Shown: positions 18,861 to 30,779 of the stretch, piece by piece
Layout of the letters: every line of letters begins with the position of its first letter
How positions within the stretch are numbered: position 1 is the stretch's first letter
DNA from: Scleroderma bovista
Lineage: Eukaryota > Basidiomycota > Agaricomycetes > Boletales > Sclerodermataceae
Direction: 5' to 3'
DNA: 64,000 nucleotides
Assembly (NCBI GenBank): GCA_037178675.1
Contig: JAYMGJ010000473.1
Span: 62,001 to 126,000, forward strand
Translations under genes and position numbers: made by a program
Notes under the pieces: model-generated
What the model was told of the DNA's origin: nothing
The model's database searches: none
Seen by the model: the letters and a program-made list of their open reading frames with translations, nothing else

Positions 18861-20583
18861 ATGAACGTCAACCCCACTTATCCACTTTTCCCAATATTCG
18901 CCTTCTTGGGTTTTGTCTTGGTCCTCATTCCACTACCATGGCACTTGCAAGCGTGGAACGCAGGCACTTGTATGTACATCGCATGGACGGCGTTGGCTTG
19001 TCTTTTGCAGTTTGTGAACGCCGTCGTATGGAGGAACAACGCGTCGAATATCGCTCCCGTTTTCTGTGATATTTGTGCGTTACCATCGCTTTCCTCGTGA
19101 CACATTCGTTCAACCTCTCGTTCTCTAATCCAGCATCCAAGCTTTATATTGGTGCTAGCATTGGTATCCCAGCCGCTGGGCTTTGTATTAGTCGTCGGCT
19201 TTACAAGATTGCAGTCATCAAGTCGGTCAGCGTGACTCGCCAAGATGTAAGCCAACTGTGTCCCCGTATATTACATTTCTCATCGTCATCCAGAAACGCC
19301 GTGCTGTCATAATCGACCTTTGTATCGCTATAGGTATCCCAGTCATTGTCATGGCTTTGCGTGAGCATTCTTCTCCCTATCGGTGGGAGTTGGCACTTAT
19401 CGTCCTGTATAGATTATGTCGTTCAGGGTATGTGATAGCTTGTGAATATCCTTTTCTCAACATGTTGAGCACCCGTGCAGGTCACCGCTTTGACATTCTT
19501 GAAGATGTTGGGTGCAATCCGTCCATCTACAACACACTTCCGGCATACTTTCTTGTTTTCATGTGGCCCACGGTGCTTGGCTGTGCATCATTCGCATTCT
19601 CCTGTGAGTTCACTCCCTTGTTCGTGTACAATCTTTTGACCCCTTGGCGCAAGCCCTGACGTTACGTGCATTCTACAAACGGCGTCTGGAGTTCAGTCAA
19701 ATCGTAGCATCGGATCATTCTATGAATGCCAGCCGTTACCTACGTCTGATGCTCCTCGCCTCAATCGAAATGGTGTCTACCATCCCTATCAGTATCTTCA
19801 GTGTTTATATCGCAAACAGAGGCGTGCCCTTGGAACCGTGGATCTCTTGGGAAAATACGCACTATCATTTCTCCCATGTCGGCCAGGTTCCTGCCGTGCT
19901 GTGGATGAATGATCCGAGTTTTAGGATTTCCGTTGAATTGACCCGATGGCTATTCCCTGCCTGCGGTATCCTATTTTTTTCTTTGTTCGGATTTGCTTCG
20001 GAAGCTCGGAAGCACTACCACGCGGCGTTCTTATTCGTTGCTAAATTCTTTGGGTACAACTCTTCAAAGGGTACCTCTCCTTCCAGACCAATGTGAGCTT
20101 CCATCCAAAAAGGTTTTGAACGCAATTTGATCTTGTCTCGTTAGGTGGAGGTGCAACCTGAACAAGTCCGCGTGTCAGGTTTCCATTGGTTCCCTCCCTG
20201 TTTATGTCACCCCAGCCTCCTCTCGTATCAAGGGAGCGGATTCTTTCGCATTCTCTCTTAAAGATGACATAACTGAGCGGGATATCGAGAAAGCAATCAG
20301 TTACTCGTCGACGTTGCCGAGATACTCCGCTGGAGAAAGCGATCTTTCTCCAACATCCACGAGTTACTCCGAATTCACCAGTAATTCCAGCTTAGGTGAT
20401 GTTCAAGCAGCCTCTACATGTTCACGCCCTCAATCAGCGGAAGTGCCTGGTGTACAAGCCGACTCTCGTCCATTCATGCCACCTAGCATTTTACCGATGG
20501 AATCTGGAGAAGCCCGGATATCTCGATTTTTTGATGGTGGTATCTCTGTCGCCGTCCAAACCGAGTATGGCATTGCTCTCTAG
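18861..20583 (+). CDS. STE3-type pheromone receptor 4
   Basis: Seven exons join in phase: 18861-19074, 19134-19246, 19294-19360, 19413-19427, 19481-19603, 19654-20092 and 20145-20583, giving 469 residues. Exon 4 is only 15 nt long and codes for the YVVQ part of the HYVVQGHRF motif. Helix 1 begins YPLFPIFAFLGFVLVLIPLP and helix 2 ends APVFCDI. Further STE3 marks are CISRRLYKIAVI, LRAFYKRRLEF, SWENTHYHFS and FGFASEARKHYH. The cytoplasmic tail of about 150 residues is rich in Ser, Thr and Pro. The role is pheromone sensing at the plasma membrane. It forms a divergent pair with pheromone gene 3. The strong similarity to receptor 3 in intron plan suggests duplication of a whole pheromone-receptor unit. 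Confidence 0.95.
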
Positions 20584-21298
20584 AGGTGTAATTTCCTTCA
20601 CTTTGGTTGACCATGCGTTGTGCGAGGACGCAAGCTGCATGGATATTTGCCCACGATACCTTGTATTTCTAACCTGCGTCTGTCTGACCTGCCACACTCC
20701 TTGGACTCATTCCTCTCGTTGACGTTCAGCTTACGGGAAACATTACGAATGACTCCTCCATGAAAAAAGCATAACGCTCTTTCGCTTTCGCTGTCTACAT
20801 ACACCCTTTCATCATTGTATCCATGAACTGTCGCAGTAACATATATAATTTGACAATGCTATTGTAATTTTACAGTTTTCACTTGTTTTCTCTGAATAAC
20901 AGATGATTTATCTATATGCCAGGGGGATCAGGACTGTAACATCAAGGCGCAAGGTGTATCGCTATGATCTGCAGGGCTGTGACGTTCTGGGATTCATTGT
21001 CTTATAGATCAATGGATCATTCTCGAGGCTCACCTTCCGGGGTCATGTCTTAGGCAAGTTTCCGCCGATACTGCGCAACTCACGGACGTAAACCAGCCTG
21101 GTCGCTTCGAATGCACCTTAAGTAGTTTGCACAAGGATGCATGTAAGTGCCCTAACTAGCTTCTGAACTGTGCACAGGTCAACATGAGTAACGCAGACAG
21201 TGGATTTACAGGCCGTGCTTGGCCTGATACTTTCATCCGCTCAAGGTAGTAAATGCTGGTCCCAAATTCCCTTCTTGCTTACATATGGTACGGTTGCA
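20584..21298. other. Intergenic, no gene seen
   Basis: Right border of the receptor cluster. No CaaX-ending ORF was found on either strand. Confidence 0.5.
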
Positions 21299-22191
21299 CT
21301 AACCCAGCAATTCGTCCAAGAAATCTTGCATCTCCTCTTTTGGAGCCTTTTGTGCTTGTTCACCGGGTAGAGGTGGAGCAACGATAGCATTGTCTGTACA
21401 AAGGGCGCAGGAGAAATACGATTCGACCCGCGAGTGGTACCCCTAGATGCAGCTGACCTACCTTGTTTGCGTGGCTTGAACATCGTCGGTGTCTCTCGTA
21501 GCTTATCTGCCTTTGCTCGGAATCTCTCCTTGAGGTCTTAGGTGATGTCGGACATTGCAACTGAACTCGCAGTGAACAGAGAAACACACCTCGAGCGGCT
21601 TCCGCTGCATCCTTTTCTCGCTTCATTTCCTCCAGGTCCTTGTCCCATATGACCGTCTGAATATTTCCCTTCTTCGGCCGTGTATATGCTTTCCTTCCAG
21701 ATGTGATATGGTCCAGATCATGGTCAATGTCGTCGTCGTCGTCTTCTTGGGGAGCTGTCGAGAACGTCGTGGCCTCCGATATTCGCTGCCTCTCCAAAAA
21801 TGCCGACAGATCCACCTCAGGATCCTTGACTTCCTCGCCTTCACAAAAGCGCATCCGATCAGCACTAATGAACATGCCACCCCGAGGTATGCATCCCCAA
21901 GTACCTACCATCCGAACCAAGTTCCGGCTCAGGCTCGACGTACCGATCTGCATTCGATCCGAGTTGTCTCCGTGCATATTTATGACGGAGTTCTTCAGCT
22001 TCTTCTGGGTCAAGTTCGACTTGCTCCTCGCCGTCTAGTACGAGGCGCTTCGTAAACTCTGCAGGGCGTCCGTACCCACGTCCCCGACCCCTGGCACGAA
22101 GGTACTTTCCTAGGCCGCCGCGCGAGTTACCCCTTCCCCTCCCACGACCACGAGATGTACCATCGGTTGTGGATGTGCCGTCATCTGCCAT
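21299..22191 (-). CDS. Conserved RGG-rich basic-acidic protein
   Basis: Four exons join in phase: 22191-21909, 21838-21590, 21536-21462 and 21393-21299, giving 233 residues. The N-terminus is an RG/RGG block (residues 13-45), typical of RNA-binding proteins. It is followed by an acidic middle with conserved-looking pieces such as DLSAFLERQRISE and IQTVIWDKDLEEM. The protein ends in MQDFLDELLG. I recall similarly built unnamed proteins in basidiomycetes but cannot give a function; an RNA-associated role is only suggested by the RGG block. It belongs to the flank of the mating locus, not to pheromone signalling. Confidence 0.8.
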
Positions 22192-22419
22192 CTATCGCGG
22201 GTTATGGTGAACGGTGCTGAGGGAGGATGTTGGGTCAAAGCCCATGTCACACGTGACTGGAGACCGCAGTCGGAGAACTGTTTCATTTGATTGGAGACCA
22301 TGGTATCGGCACAGCATTAGCTACTGTAATGATACAAACCACCCTAATATAGATCTTAATAAAGAGTGATTCCAGTGAATATACGAGATTGGACCCAAAC
22401 AGACCACTCCATAGTCCCG

Positions 22420-23449
22420 TTAGTGTGACCGCAGAAGCCCACGAGTGAAAACATTATACAAGAAGAAGAGGAATATACACGTGTAGATGATGAGTCCTAT
22501 GCACAGTACCGCAACGGCGTTTTCGAGCTCGTCCACGATGCACTGTTGCAGCCGTTGGAGACGAGAGCGGGGTGGGGAAATGATGACTGCCGGCGGTGGA
22601 CCAACCATGGCGGGTAATGGCGGTCGCTCGAACGTTTCGGTTGGAGGATGGGTGCGGCTGGGCCACGGGAGCAGGGAAGGGTGTTCGAATACGAGCTTTT
22701 GGGGGCCCATCATTTCTTCTCTTTGCTTGTCCAGGTACTTTGCTAGACAATATTGCCCATACGCTGGTCCATCGAATGCTTCGTACAAGAAGGTCAAGCG
22801 AGAGTCTGGGGGATTCAACCGCTGGATGAGCCGTCCATGCTCGGGTGGGACAAGGTCCGCATGTAAACAGGTAGCGTCACATACGCAGTCTTCATAGACG
22901 GATGGCGAATCGCTGCTGGCTGCATCTTCGGACGTCGGCGTAGAAAGCTCGCTGTATCTCTGTTCGCGAAATGTCAGTCAGCGGGTCCGAAAACGAGCGA
23001 AGCACATACGCGCACAAGACATGGTCGCTCTGGAAGCTTAAGTGACGATCGCTTCGGTGTTCTGATATGCGAACTTCGGAAGAAGATAGCTGGCTCGTCG
23101 TCGAAGCGAACTGTCTGGACACGGTGTCAAAAATCATACCCGTATTTGCATCATGAGGTCGACTCGCCTTTCTCCGTGATAGATCGGATGATGTTTCCGT
23201 ACTGTCGTCAACGAGCGTCTCCGTGTCGCATGAACATGGAGAAACAAGTGTTTCTGTCACAGTCGTAGTAAAACCCGTGTTTCGAAGGCGGCAAAATACT
23301 CGTTTCCAGGAGGGACGGAGTAAGAAAGCGATAAGGCTCTTCGCTTCTTTGCTTATCTTTGTGCACTTGAGCTTTGGGACGAGCTGGAAACGCGAGAGAT
23401 GTCGTCGACAGGGAGGGATGTTAAGAACGGGCAGAGCCCCTGCGAACAT
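22420..23449 (-). CDS. Tail-anchored protein of unknown function
   Basis: Two exons, 23449-23010 and 22957-22420, join in phase with a 52-nt intron and encode 325 residues. The acceptor must be the second of two adjacent AG (ACAGAG) to keep the frame. The N-terminal half is basic, and the middle is Ser/Thr-rich. After the intron comes YSELSTPTSED, then a Cys cluster (CVCDATCLHAD), a segment with EHGRLIQRLNPPDSRL, a Pro-rich linker and one C-terminal transmembrane helix (VLCIGLIIYTCIFLFFLYNV). The topology suggests a membrane-anchored cytosolic protein. The start is uncertain because open frames continue upstream without a good ATG. Confidence 0.65.
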
Positions 23450-24854
23450 GAGGGAAACAGGTTTTTTGATGTTCAACAAACGCAATGACCCACTCGGGGA
23501 GCCGGGGAGTCAAACTAGGAGGTAGGCAAGTTAGCCTTGCTCGGTTTTGTTGAGATGTACCGAAGACTATTAAATAGAGGAAGCCAACACCCTCGAGAGG
23601 GACACGAGCAGCTGTACAGGGATCTTCTGGTGGTATAGGGTTTGTGGTATACTGACATGGCGTGCTAGCATATTTATCTGTCGTCCTCCGCGGAGGCTTT
23701 GATGCTTTGACAAGACCATACTCGATGTAGTGTTTCACCAGAAGGGGTTTCCATGAACTTGCATTGTCCTCGTCCACCGTGGGTCAGAATCGGGGCTTCG
23801 GGATCCTGCGACATCAAGGACGGTGTATTACACTTACCAGATAAAGACATCTTCTGGGTAGACGTGCACACGATAAAACGTGGACGCGGCAATTTCCTTG
23901 ACCACGTTGCAGGTTGAATGGTTGGGTGGCCATCGGGGACAGTGGGTCTGCCAAAGCGATCAACTGGCCACAGCAAAGGGGCCGTCGAGGTACAGCTTTG
24001 TCCTTTTCCAAGCTCAGTGTGGGATACACAATCCTCCAAACCCACCTTGATCAGTAAATCGGCGAGATGAAGCGTTGCTCACATGCCTCCAATGTGATCG
24101 ATCCACACTGCGGTGATGGCTCCCAACATGGACTTCTGGGGTGCACCCGTACTGAATATTGTGCCAATCGCCATCCTGTCATGCCTGAAGGAGCCTCAGC
24201 CAATGTCAACGGTGTCAAGGTCGACGACATTGACGTAGTCATCAGCGCACGTGACATACTCACTAACTTTAACTGTTTAACGTTCCCGGGTTCCCCCGAT
24301 CATCGACATTCGCAGGCCAGGGTGCGTTCTTCTGTACACTGGGCCAATTAAGTTTAAGAGCCACGCCTTTGTGTACAGGTCTCCAGCCTCATGCAGTTGT
24401 GCCATCGGTCCAGAACTAATAGTACGCGTGGAGCACTAGTTTGGTGATAGCGCTGGAACATAAAAATGAAGGTGAGATTGATCATCCTCAACCATGCCGA
24501 GTCAGAGGACAAGTGGGTGCTATTTCACTGACTCCAAACTATAGGTTGGACAGGAAAGGCTTTGCAAGCGGCCTCTTACTCAGCTCCCGTCGGTGAACTA
24601 CCTCATCCCCGGCAAGTTGTCTCGTGTGTCAGCTGGTCGCCTGTGCGGTTTACGCAGCCCTCGTCCTTCGCAGAGTTAACATGAAGATAGCCCCGCAGTC
24701 CACGAGATGATGTGGAGACCGTCCGTGACTGTCGGGTCGAGCATGCCGGTGGACCTAGCGTGGCCTTCTAATATGCAAATACTAAGCTCCCCAGAGTTGT
24801 ATATAAATCCACAGCGGATCAAGGCATTATCTCTCTTATCGCTCTTCAAACGTC
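23450..24854. other. Region with open fragments but no supported gene
   Basis: Several short frames on the minus strand (for example 23674-24045 and 24051-24263) could be exons of a small multi-exon gene. I could not join them into one model or recognise a domain. Confidence 0.35.
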
Positions 24855-26491
24855 ATGGACACTGTCGACGCGCTTTTCCCTGCTCCCACCCTTCCGCCTT
24901 CTGTTTTGTCCCCTCAGAGGTTTCCAGGGGCCAGCACCGACTCACTTTCTGCCCTTCAGTATGTCCTAAAGGATAACCACAAGCGGTGGCACATTTTTTT
25001 GAACGACCTTAAATTTCATAAGTATGCGCACTCCGCTGACCGTGGCATCCATTGTTGACCGACTTTGGTAGCCATATCACTCACAGAGCTCTGGCATTGT
25101 ATGCCCTTGGCTCCAGCGGAGCGCCTATCAGGTCCTTCTACGAGCAAGACACTCAGATACAGCGTTCTCCGATCCAATCCCCTGAGGCTATCACATCAGT
25201 CAACTTCGTGGAGCATCTTACAGACGAGAGGTGAATTATGCGTTACTTAATTTCCGGGTATATATTGACGATTTTATTGAGTAAGGTACTATCAAGCATA
25301 CGTTGCCTTTTTCTCCAAGGAGATCGATGATAAAGGCACAACGAGAGTCTTGGAAGAATACATCTTTTCCGAGGCATCTCAGAGCCAGGGGGCTGAGATG
25401 CTGAACCTCTTCATGTCCTCCCTGCTGCATGCATTGATCCATGTTGGTCACGGCCTGGAGTTTGGCCTAAGGGGCATGGTTGTTGAAGGTACCACATGGA
25501 ATTCCGAAAGAGACCATGTCTGACGACTTTCTTTACAGGCCTAGCATTGGCAGCAGTACAAGACCCAGATGGCAAGGACATCTTTCCCCCTTCCTTCTTC
25601 AACTCCGGCACGCAAGCAGCAGAGGAACAAGTCACGCAGCTGCTTTCCTCCCTTGCGCTGAACAAGAAGGAAGTTGATGGTGCTTTTCCCACGGCTAAAT
25701 ATACCCATGTCTTCGACGTCATCGCACGTATCTTGAAGGATGATCGTCTATGCGTAGAATGTGTACAGCACGCCGGAAAGGAGTACAAGCAAGCTGTCGA
25801 TGATTACGGACCTGCTATCCGCGAGTACGCAGCTCAATGGACCATCGACATGACCAAGCCTGGCGAAGTCGAGAGAAAGATGGAAGAGCTATCTTGGGCG
25901 TGTTCCATACTGTATGCCGTTGGGGGCTTTGAAGAGACGAAAGGCTTTGCTGCTGAGTTTGTCCTGTGAGTATAATTTCTCCTCACACTTCCACGTTAAC
26001 CAGTGTCGCGTAGAATGCACTTGGCCACATCAAGCCTGTTCCTGTCTTCCTTGATTGCATACTTGGCCCCACGCTCCCAGGTACTTTTGCTGCGTGGCTA
26101 CCTATCGACAGTTTTGACTTGGTGGGTCGGACGTGGTCGGCCCGCTTTGAATATCAAATCGTTCATGACTTCGACGCCCACTCAACCCGCTGTCCCTGCT
26201 CATGATGGGGAGACGAACACGAAGGAGATTAATAATCCCTTCCTTCCCATCATCCAGTCGGCCATCTTGCATCCCAATGACCATCTTCCCAAGATCCAAC
26301 GCTCGTTTGCGCACTTTAGCGCCTTGTATGGCAATAGACCAGCTGGGTACTTCAAAGGCACGGAACTGGAGGGCGCTGAGTTGCTTGATGGGTCACTATT
26401 TGTCCGTGCGGCCGTTTTGACTATGGACTACGTGGGTTGGGTACGGGAGGGTCAGTCGGCGAAATTCTGGCATATAGGTGGTTTCTTTTGA
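24855..26491 (+). CDS. Questin oxidase-like protein (DUF4243 family)
   Basis: Five exons join in phase: 24855-25021, 25072-25230, 25286-25488, 25539-25965 and 26014-26491, giving 477 residues. Family-like pieces occur in order: a VLKDNHKRWHIFLND start region, an NHITHRALALYALGSSGAP His-rich segment, YYQAYVAFF, LLHALIHVGHGLEFGL, and MHLATSSLFLSSLIAYL after the last intron, followed by a segment with SFAHFSALYGNRP. This order is that of the fungal questin-oxidase-like family, whose known members act as cofactor-poor Baeyer-Villiger-type oxidases in secondary metabolism. The substrate here is unknown, and no polyketide genes are nearby. Length is normal for the family. The conserved His residues support, but do not prove, activity. 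Confidence 0.85.
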
Positions 26492-28908
26492 AAGAAGTCT
26501 TTCGAATGTGAGTCCCTGGTTATTGTAACTTTGTACAATCTTTCTTCTTCCCAATCAGCTCGTGTTTAAGTTGGGCGGTCTCTCTTGAATTATAACGTTG
26601 TAAGTGCAATAAAACAGAGTACTGATTAGATGTAAGCGTTCTAAGCAATCGCTCCCTTCAGATATCTTGCACCTTTGATGTCAGAGCATCTGACCAAATA
26701 CCACCACTCTCAGTCATTGGGTCGTCAACAACATCCGTCCGGAATTGTTGCGATGAGAAGAGGAGCAGCGCCGCCTTGTTGCCAGTGGTCAATCCAGATT
26801 CGGTTGTCGGCGCCTGCAGCAGCTCGTTCCAGGTCTTCAAGCGATCTTCATCTCCTTGTCAGATCCGGAATCTACAACTATGATTGGAAGGTTATGTGAA
26901 TCGTGCATCGAGGAACGATAACGTGTGGAGGGTGGTGGGCGGAAGGACTAAGACTCCCATTGACGAGCAGGAGAGTAAGTGGAAGTCCGAGGACATATGG
27001 ACATAGTTGTAGGGAAAGAGGGTCATGGCGGCCGTCTCTGCATCACATGGTGAGTGCGAACACCACAGCCAGAACGTTCCTTCCACTCCGTCAACGTCAC
27101 CATCCTGTGTACGTGTTCTCACCCTTCTTCGTAATTTGCCGTATAGCGCGTTCTTCACGAGATGACGATGGGGCTGCCCTTGAACCAGCTCACCCGTTCA
27201 TATCACTCCCGCTACTACCTCCTCACTCTCGCGGCCGCGGCACGCAGCAAATGTATATTCAGTGGTCGGAAGAAGAGAGGCCTTCTCTTCTGTATGAGAT
27301 CTTCAAGGCCAGGGCAGATTTGCGTATTTGAATGCGCACACCTCGCATATTATGAAGAGAGATGTCGATTATTGCGTATCTGCTGTATAGTTCACCTCCA
27401 TTCCTTCCCGTGTACTTTTCCTCACTATAACAGTGTCCCGACGAATGGAAGGAAGATGTGTGGTCCGTTGATAACATCTCTCAGCAGCTTGAGGCCAGCC
27501 AGCAATCTATAGCCCAATGTCATGTAGGTCGCTATCGCTGTCGCCCGACCTTCCATTGATTTTATGTGCATAGTCCTTTCTTCCGTCTACGGGTGTTCTC
27601 GGTCTCGGAAAGCGTACCATTCTACTTATCAGTTCGCGGTTCTCCCTCGCTTCGGACAGGGCTACAGATCAAGAAGGCTGCGATAATCCTATATGCATCT
27701 ACATGGTAAGTCAAACGATCGTGCGCAGGGATGAAGGCACAGCGGTACATGAGGAGATCCTCAGTTAACGGCCAGCAAAATGACGGTGCTGGATGAGTCC
27801 CTTCTGGAAGACACTGTCTGCAAAAGTTGGAACGGCCAACTGCAGTGCGAGAAGTCCATCTCATGTAGCGGGTTCACCACCCCGGTCTTGGAAGTCAAGG
27901 TTAGTTGACGTTTTGCTATGCGTCTCTGAGTCGCAAAATCGGTGGTTCTTTCCCCACTAACACGTAGAACTTGATCGTATTGTCTTTGGTCTGCCCGCTC
28001 GGCTCGACCAAGTCGCTAAATGCTAGCCTTCACCATGATGTCCCGATACACATCGTTACCTACCCCTACCTGGACCGATTGTAAATCCAGGCCTCTGCCC
28101 ACTCTGCACAATTAGGTACCCTGGATAATCAGTTAAAATGCAGTATAACGATGCTCTAATCAGGCCTCTTTTCAGGGGTTTCGTATGACGTCACTATGTT
28201 GCAATGATGGGGTACCGGAAAGGCGGACACCTGTGTCATGGTCGTGATCAAAACTGGCGAATGCAGAATGGAGCATCAGTAAACATGTGCTAACCAACTT
28301 CTAATAGCCTGATCATATTTGCCCCAAAGTACACTCATGTAAGTAGTACTTACAGGGTACCAGAAACACTGACTGATGCTGTGGGCTGCTGTAAAGCATA
28401 TTCCCACCAACAGTGACTGACACCCTCTTCAAAATGACTGGAACTGAACAATTGTTCTTTGTTGTCATGTCTTTTGAACATTTTATATCCTGACATCTTC
28501 TGTAGTAGTGTCCTTGAAATTCCAGTTGCCTTGAATGGACTTTGTATTTGTTAGTAGTACTACTACTCCACAGGTGAGGTGATTGGTTGGCAGAAACCTT
28601 ACCATATGTATCATGTAGGTGAATCTTATCCTCTACAAGGAGAGACAGGAACAGGCTTATGGGCAGAATGTTGATAGGGAATATTGTGAAGATGACATCT
28701 GTAATATTATTACTAGTAGTACACCATCAAATTTCAACAAGCTCCAGGAAGGGTGCATGTGGAAGAGGATACATAATTTCAACTGGTAAGGCTAGACTAA
28801 CTATTTATCAAATTTTACTTCAGTCTGCATACTATGTGAAACAGAAACACTGAGAACACAAAAAATTGGGTGCAGTACAGGATTAAACCATGGGCATCTC
28901 AGTATCTA
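26492..28908. other. Gene-poor stretch with short open fragments
   Basis: Short frames on both strands (for example 26903-27331 + and 26658-26840 -) give no consistent exon chain or domain. The part from about 28150 is AT-richer and looks like decayed repeat. No gene is called. Confidence 0.4.
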
Positions 28909-30068
28909 CTAAGTGGCCTCAGGAACAGATGAGTAACACTTCTGCCAAGAAGGGCCATGAGCCATCCTACTCAAATCAAGTTCAGGACAACCCCTTGGGA
29001 TTACCAGATTTGTCCTTGGAGTATAAAAAAATGATGTATGGTATGAGGGAGGTATCCACAACAGCAGTTGCCCACTGGGGCCCACAATCCAGCCATCATC
29101 CTGCAAACATGCCAGGTCTTGAGAGTCCCCCTGTGCATTGGACATGTCATTGAAAAGACTCTGAGGATCCTTCAGTGAATGTGCAGCTGAAGAGGAAAAG
29201 TGGATTGGTGGAAGTGTATTTGAATCAAATTTAGTAGTTTTCCCTTTTCCCTGGAAATGTATTTGTGTATCCCAAAGTCGGATTGTCCTATCATCTGAAC
29301 CTGATACAATGTGCCCTCCATCTGGTGAGAATGCAACTGACCAGACCAGTGTGTCTGTGGGCCCTTGAAGTGGTTTGCTCACCTGGTCACCTGTCTGTGC
29401 ATCCCAAAGTCGGATTGTCTTGTCAGAGGAGCCTGACACAATGTGCCTCCCATCTGGTGAGAATGCAACTGAGCGGACTGAGTAGAAGTGCCCTTGGAGG
29501 GGGTTGCCCACCTGACCACCTGTCTGTGCATCCCAAATTCGGATTGTCTTATCATAGGAGCCTGATACAATATGCCTTCCATTTGGTGAGAATGCCACTG
29601 ACAGGACTGAGGAGGTGTGCCCTTGGAGGGGGTTGCCCACCTGGCCACCTGTCTGTGCATCCCAAAGTTGGATTGTCTTATCATAGGAGCCTGATACAAT
29701 GTGCCTTCCATCTGGTGAGAATGCAACTGACAAGACTTGGGAGGTGTGCCCTTGGAGAGGGTTGCCCACCTGGCCACCTGTCTGTGCATCCCAAAGTCGG
29801 ATTGTCTTATCATAGGAGCCTGATACAATGTGCTTTCCATCTGGTGAGAATGCAACTGACAAGACTTGGGAGGTGTGCCCTTGGAGAGGGTTGCCCACCT
29901 GGCTACCTGTCTGCACATCCCAAAGTCGGATTGTCTTATCATAGGAGCCTGATACAATGTGCCTTCCATCTGGTGAGAATGAAAATGAGCAGACTGAGGA
30001 AGTGTGCCCTTGGAGGGGGTTGCCCACCTGGCCACCTGTCTGCACATCCCAAAGTCGGATTGTCTTAT
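28909..30068 (-). pseudogene. C-terminal WD40 array of a NACHT-WD40-type protein, cut by an LTR
   Basis: The frame runs on the minus strand to the TAG at 28909. It holds six full WD40 repeats and the end of a seventh, each about 42 residues (126 bp), of the form GHTSxVxSVAFSPDGRHIVS followed by GSYDKTIRLWDAQTGGQVGN. The repeats are nearly identical, as in the fast-evolving arrays of fungal NLR-like proteins. The tail contains GWIVGPSGQLLLWIPPSY and VIPRGCPELDLSRMAHG, which I recognise from basidiomycete NACHT-WD40 proteins. The N-terminal effector and NTPase domains are missing: the 5' LTR of the chromovirus begins at 30069, inside a repeat. The open frame continues some 85 nt into the LTR, giving a chimeric but probably non-functional start. 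Confidence 0.85.
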
Positions 30069-30710
30069 TGTTACGACCATGCCCAACTCCGGGTCCTATC
30101 CGGTCACTCCGGTCGCTTCGCAGCTTTACAGCTGAACTCCGGTCGCCCACCAATTACTCCGGTCGCGCTCACGCAGATAACCTTCCGTTAAGCACGACCC
30201 TTGGTCTATGCTCTATTCGTTCGTTACCACACCTCGCCGTCAACCCTGCTTGGTCGTGAGTTCTCCGTGTACTTGTTATATCTCCTGCCTTGTGTTATTT
30301 TCACCGGACCTGATTTATTTTACCCGGACCTGACTTTATTTTCATCGGACCTGACCTAGTACTTTCTCCGGTTGTCCCTTGTCCGCTATTAGGCCGTTTA
30401 CTTGTCACCGTATATACTCGCCCCTAGTTTGCACTTAGTATAAGTACTCTGTAGATTATCCTGTACTCCTCAGTCTGAAATCAACCATAGTCTCTACTCC
30501 TGATCTTGCCCGTCTCCGTCTCTGTCTCCGTCTCCCCTTCTTGACCGGAACCTACGCAAGGGATCAACGCTCGTTGTCCTTAGTCGTTGAATCCAAGCGG
30601 TCACCAACTCCGGCCGGACTAATCTCTTGTCCAGCCCTCTGCTCTCCCCCTTCGTCCGCTTCTGTCCGGACTTGACCGGACCCCCTACCGGAGTAGACCC
30701 GGACTTGACA
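30069..30710 (+). repeat. 5' LTR of the chromovirus
   Basis: Direct copy of 37301-37942 with one visible mismatch. It carries TG...CA ends and repeated CCGGACCTGA motifs around 30305-30350. Confidence 0.95.
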
Positions 30711-30779
30711 GTATTTCAGACTCACACTTGTGTGGGTTCACTGTTCCATACCTCGTACGCAAACTAGCTTCTACTTCTT

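Noticed and set aside
29265..30191. 308-codon plus-strand ORF opposite the WD40 array
   Set aside because: It is the repetitive shadow of the 126-bp WD40 units.
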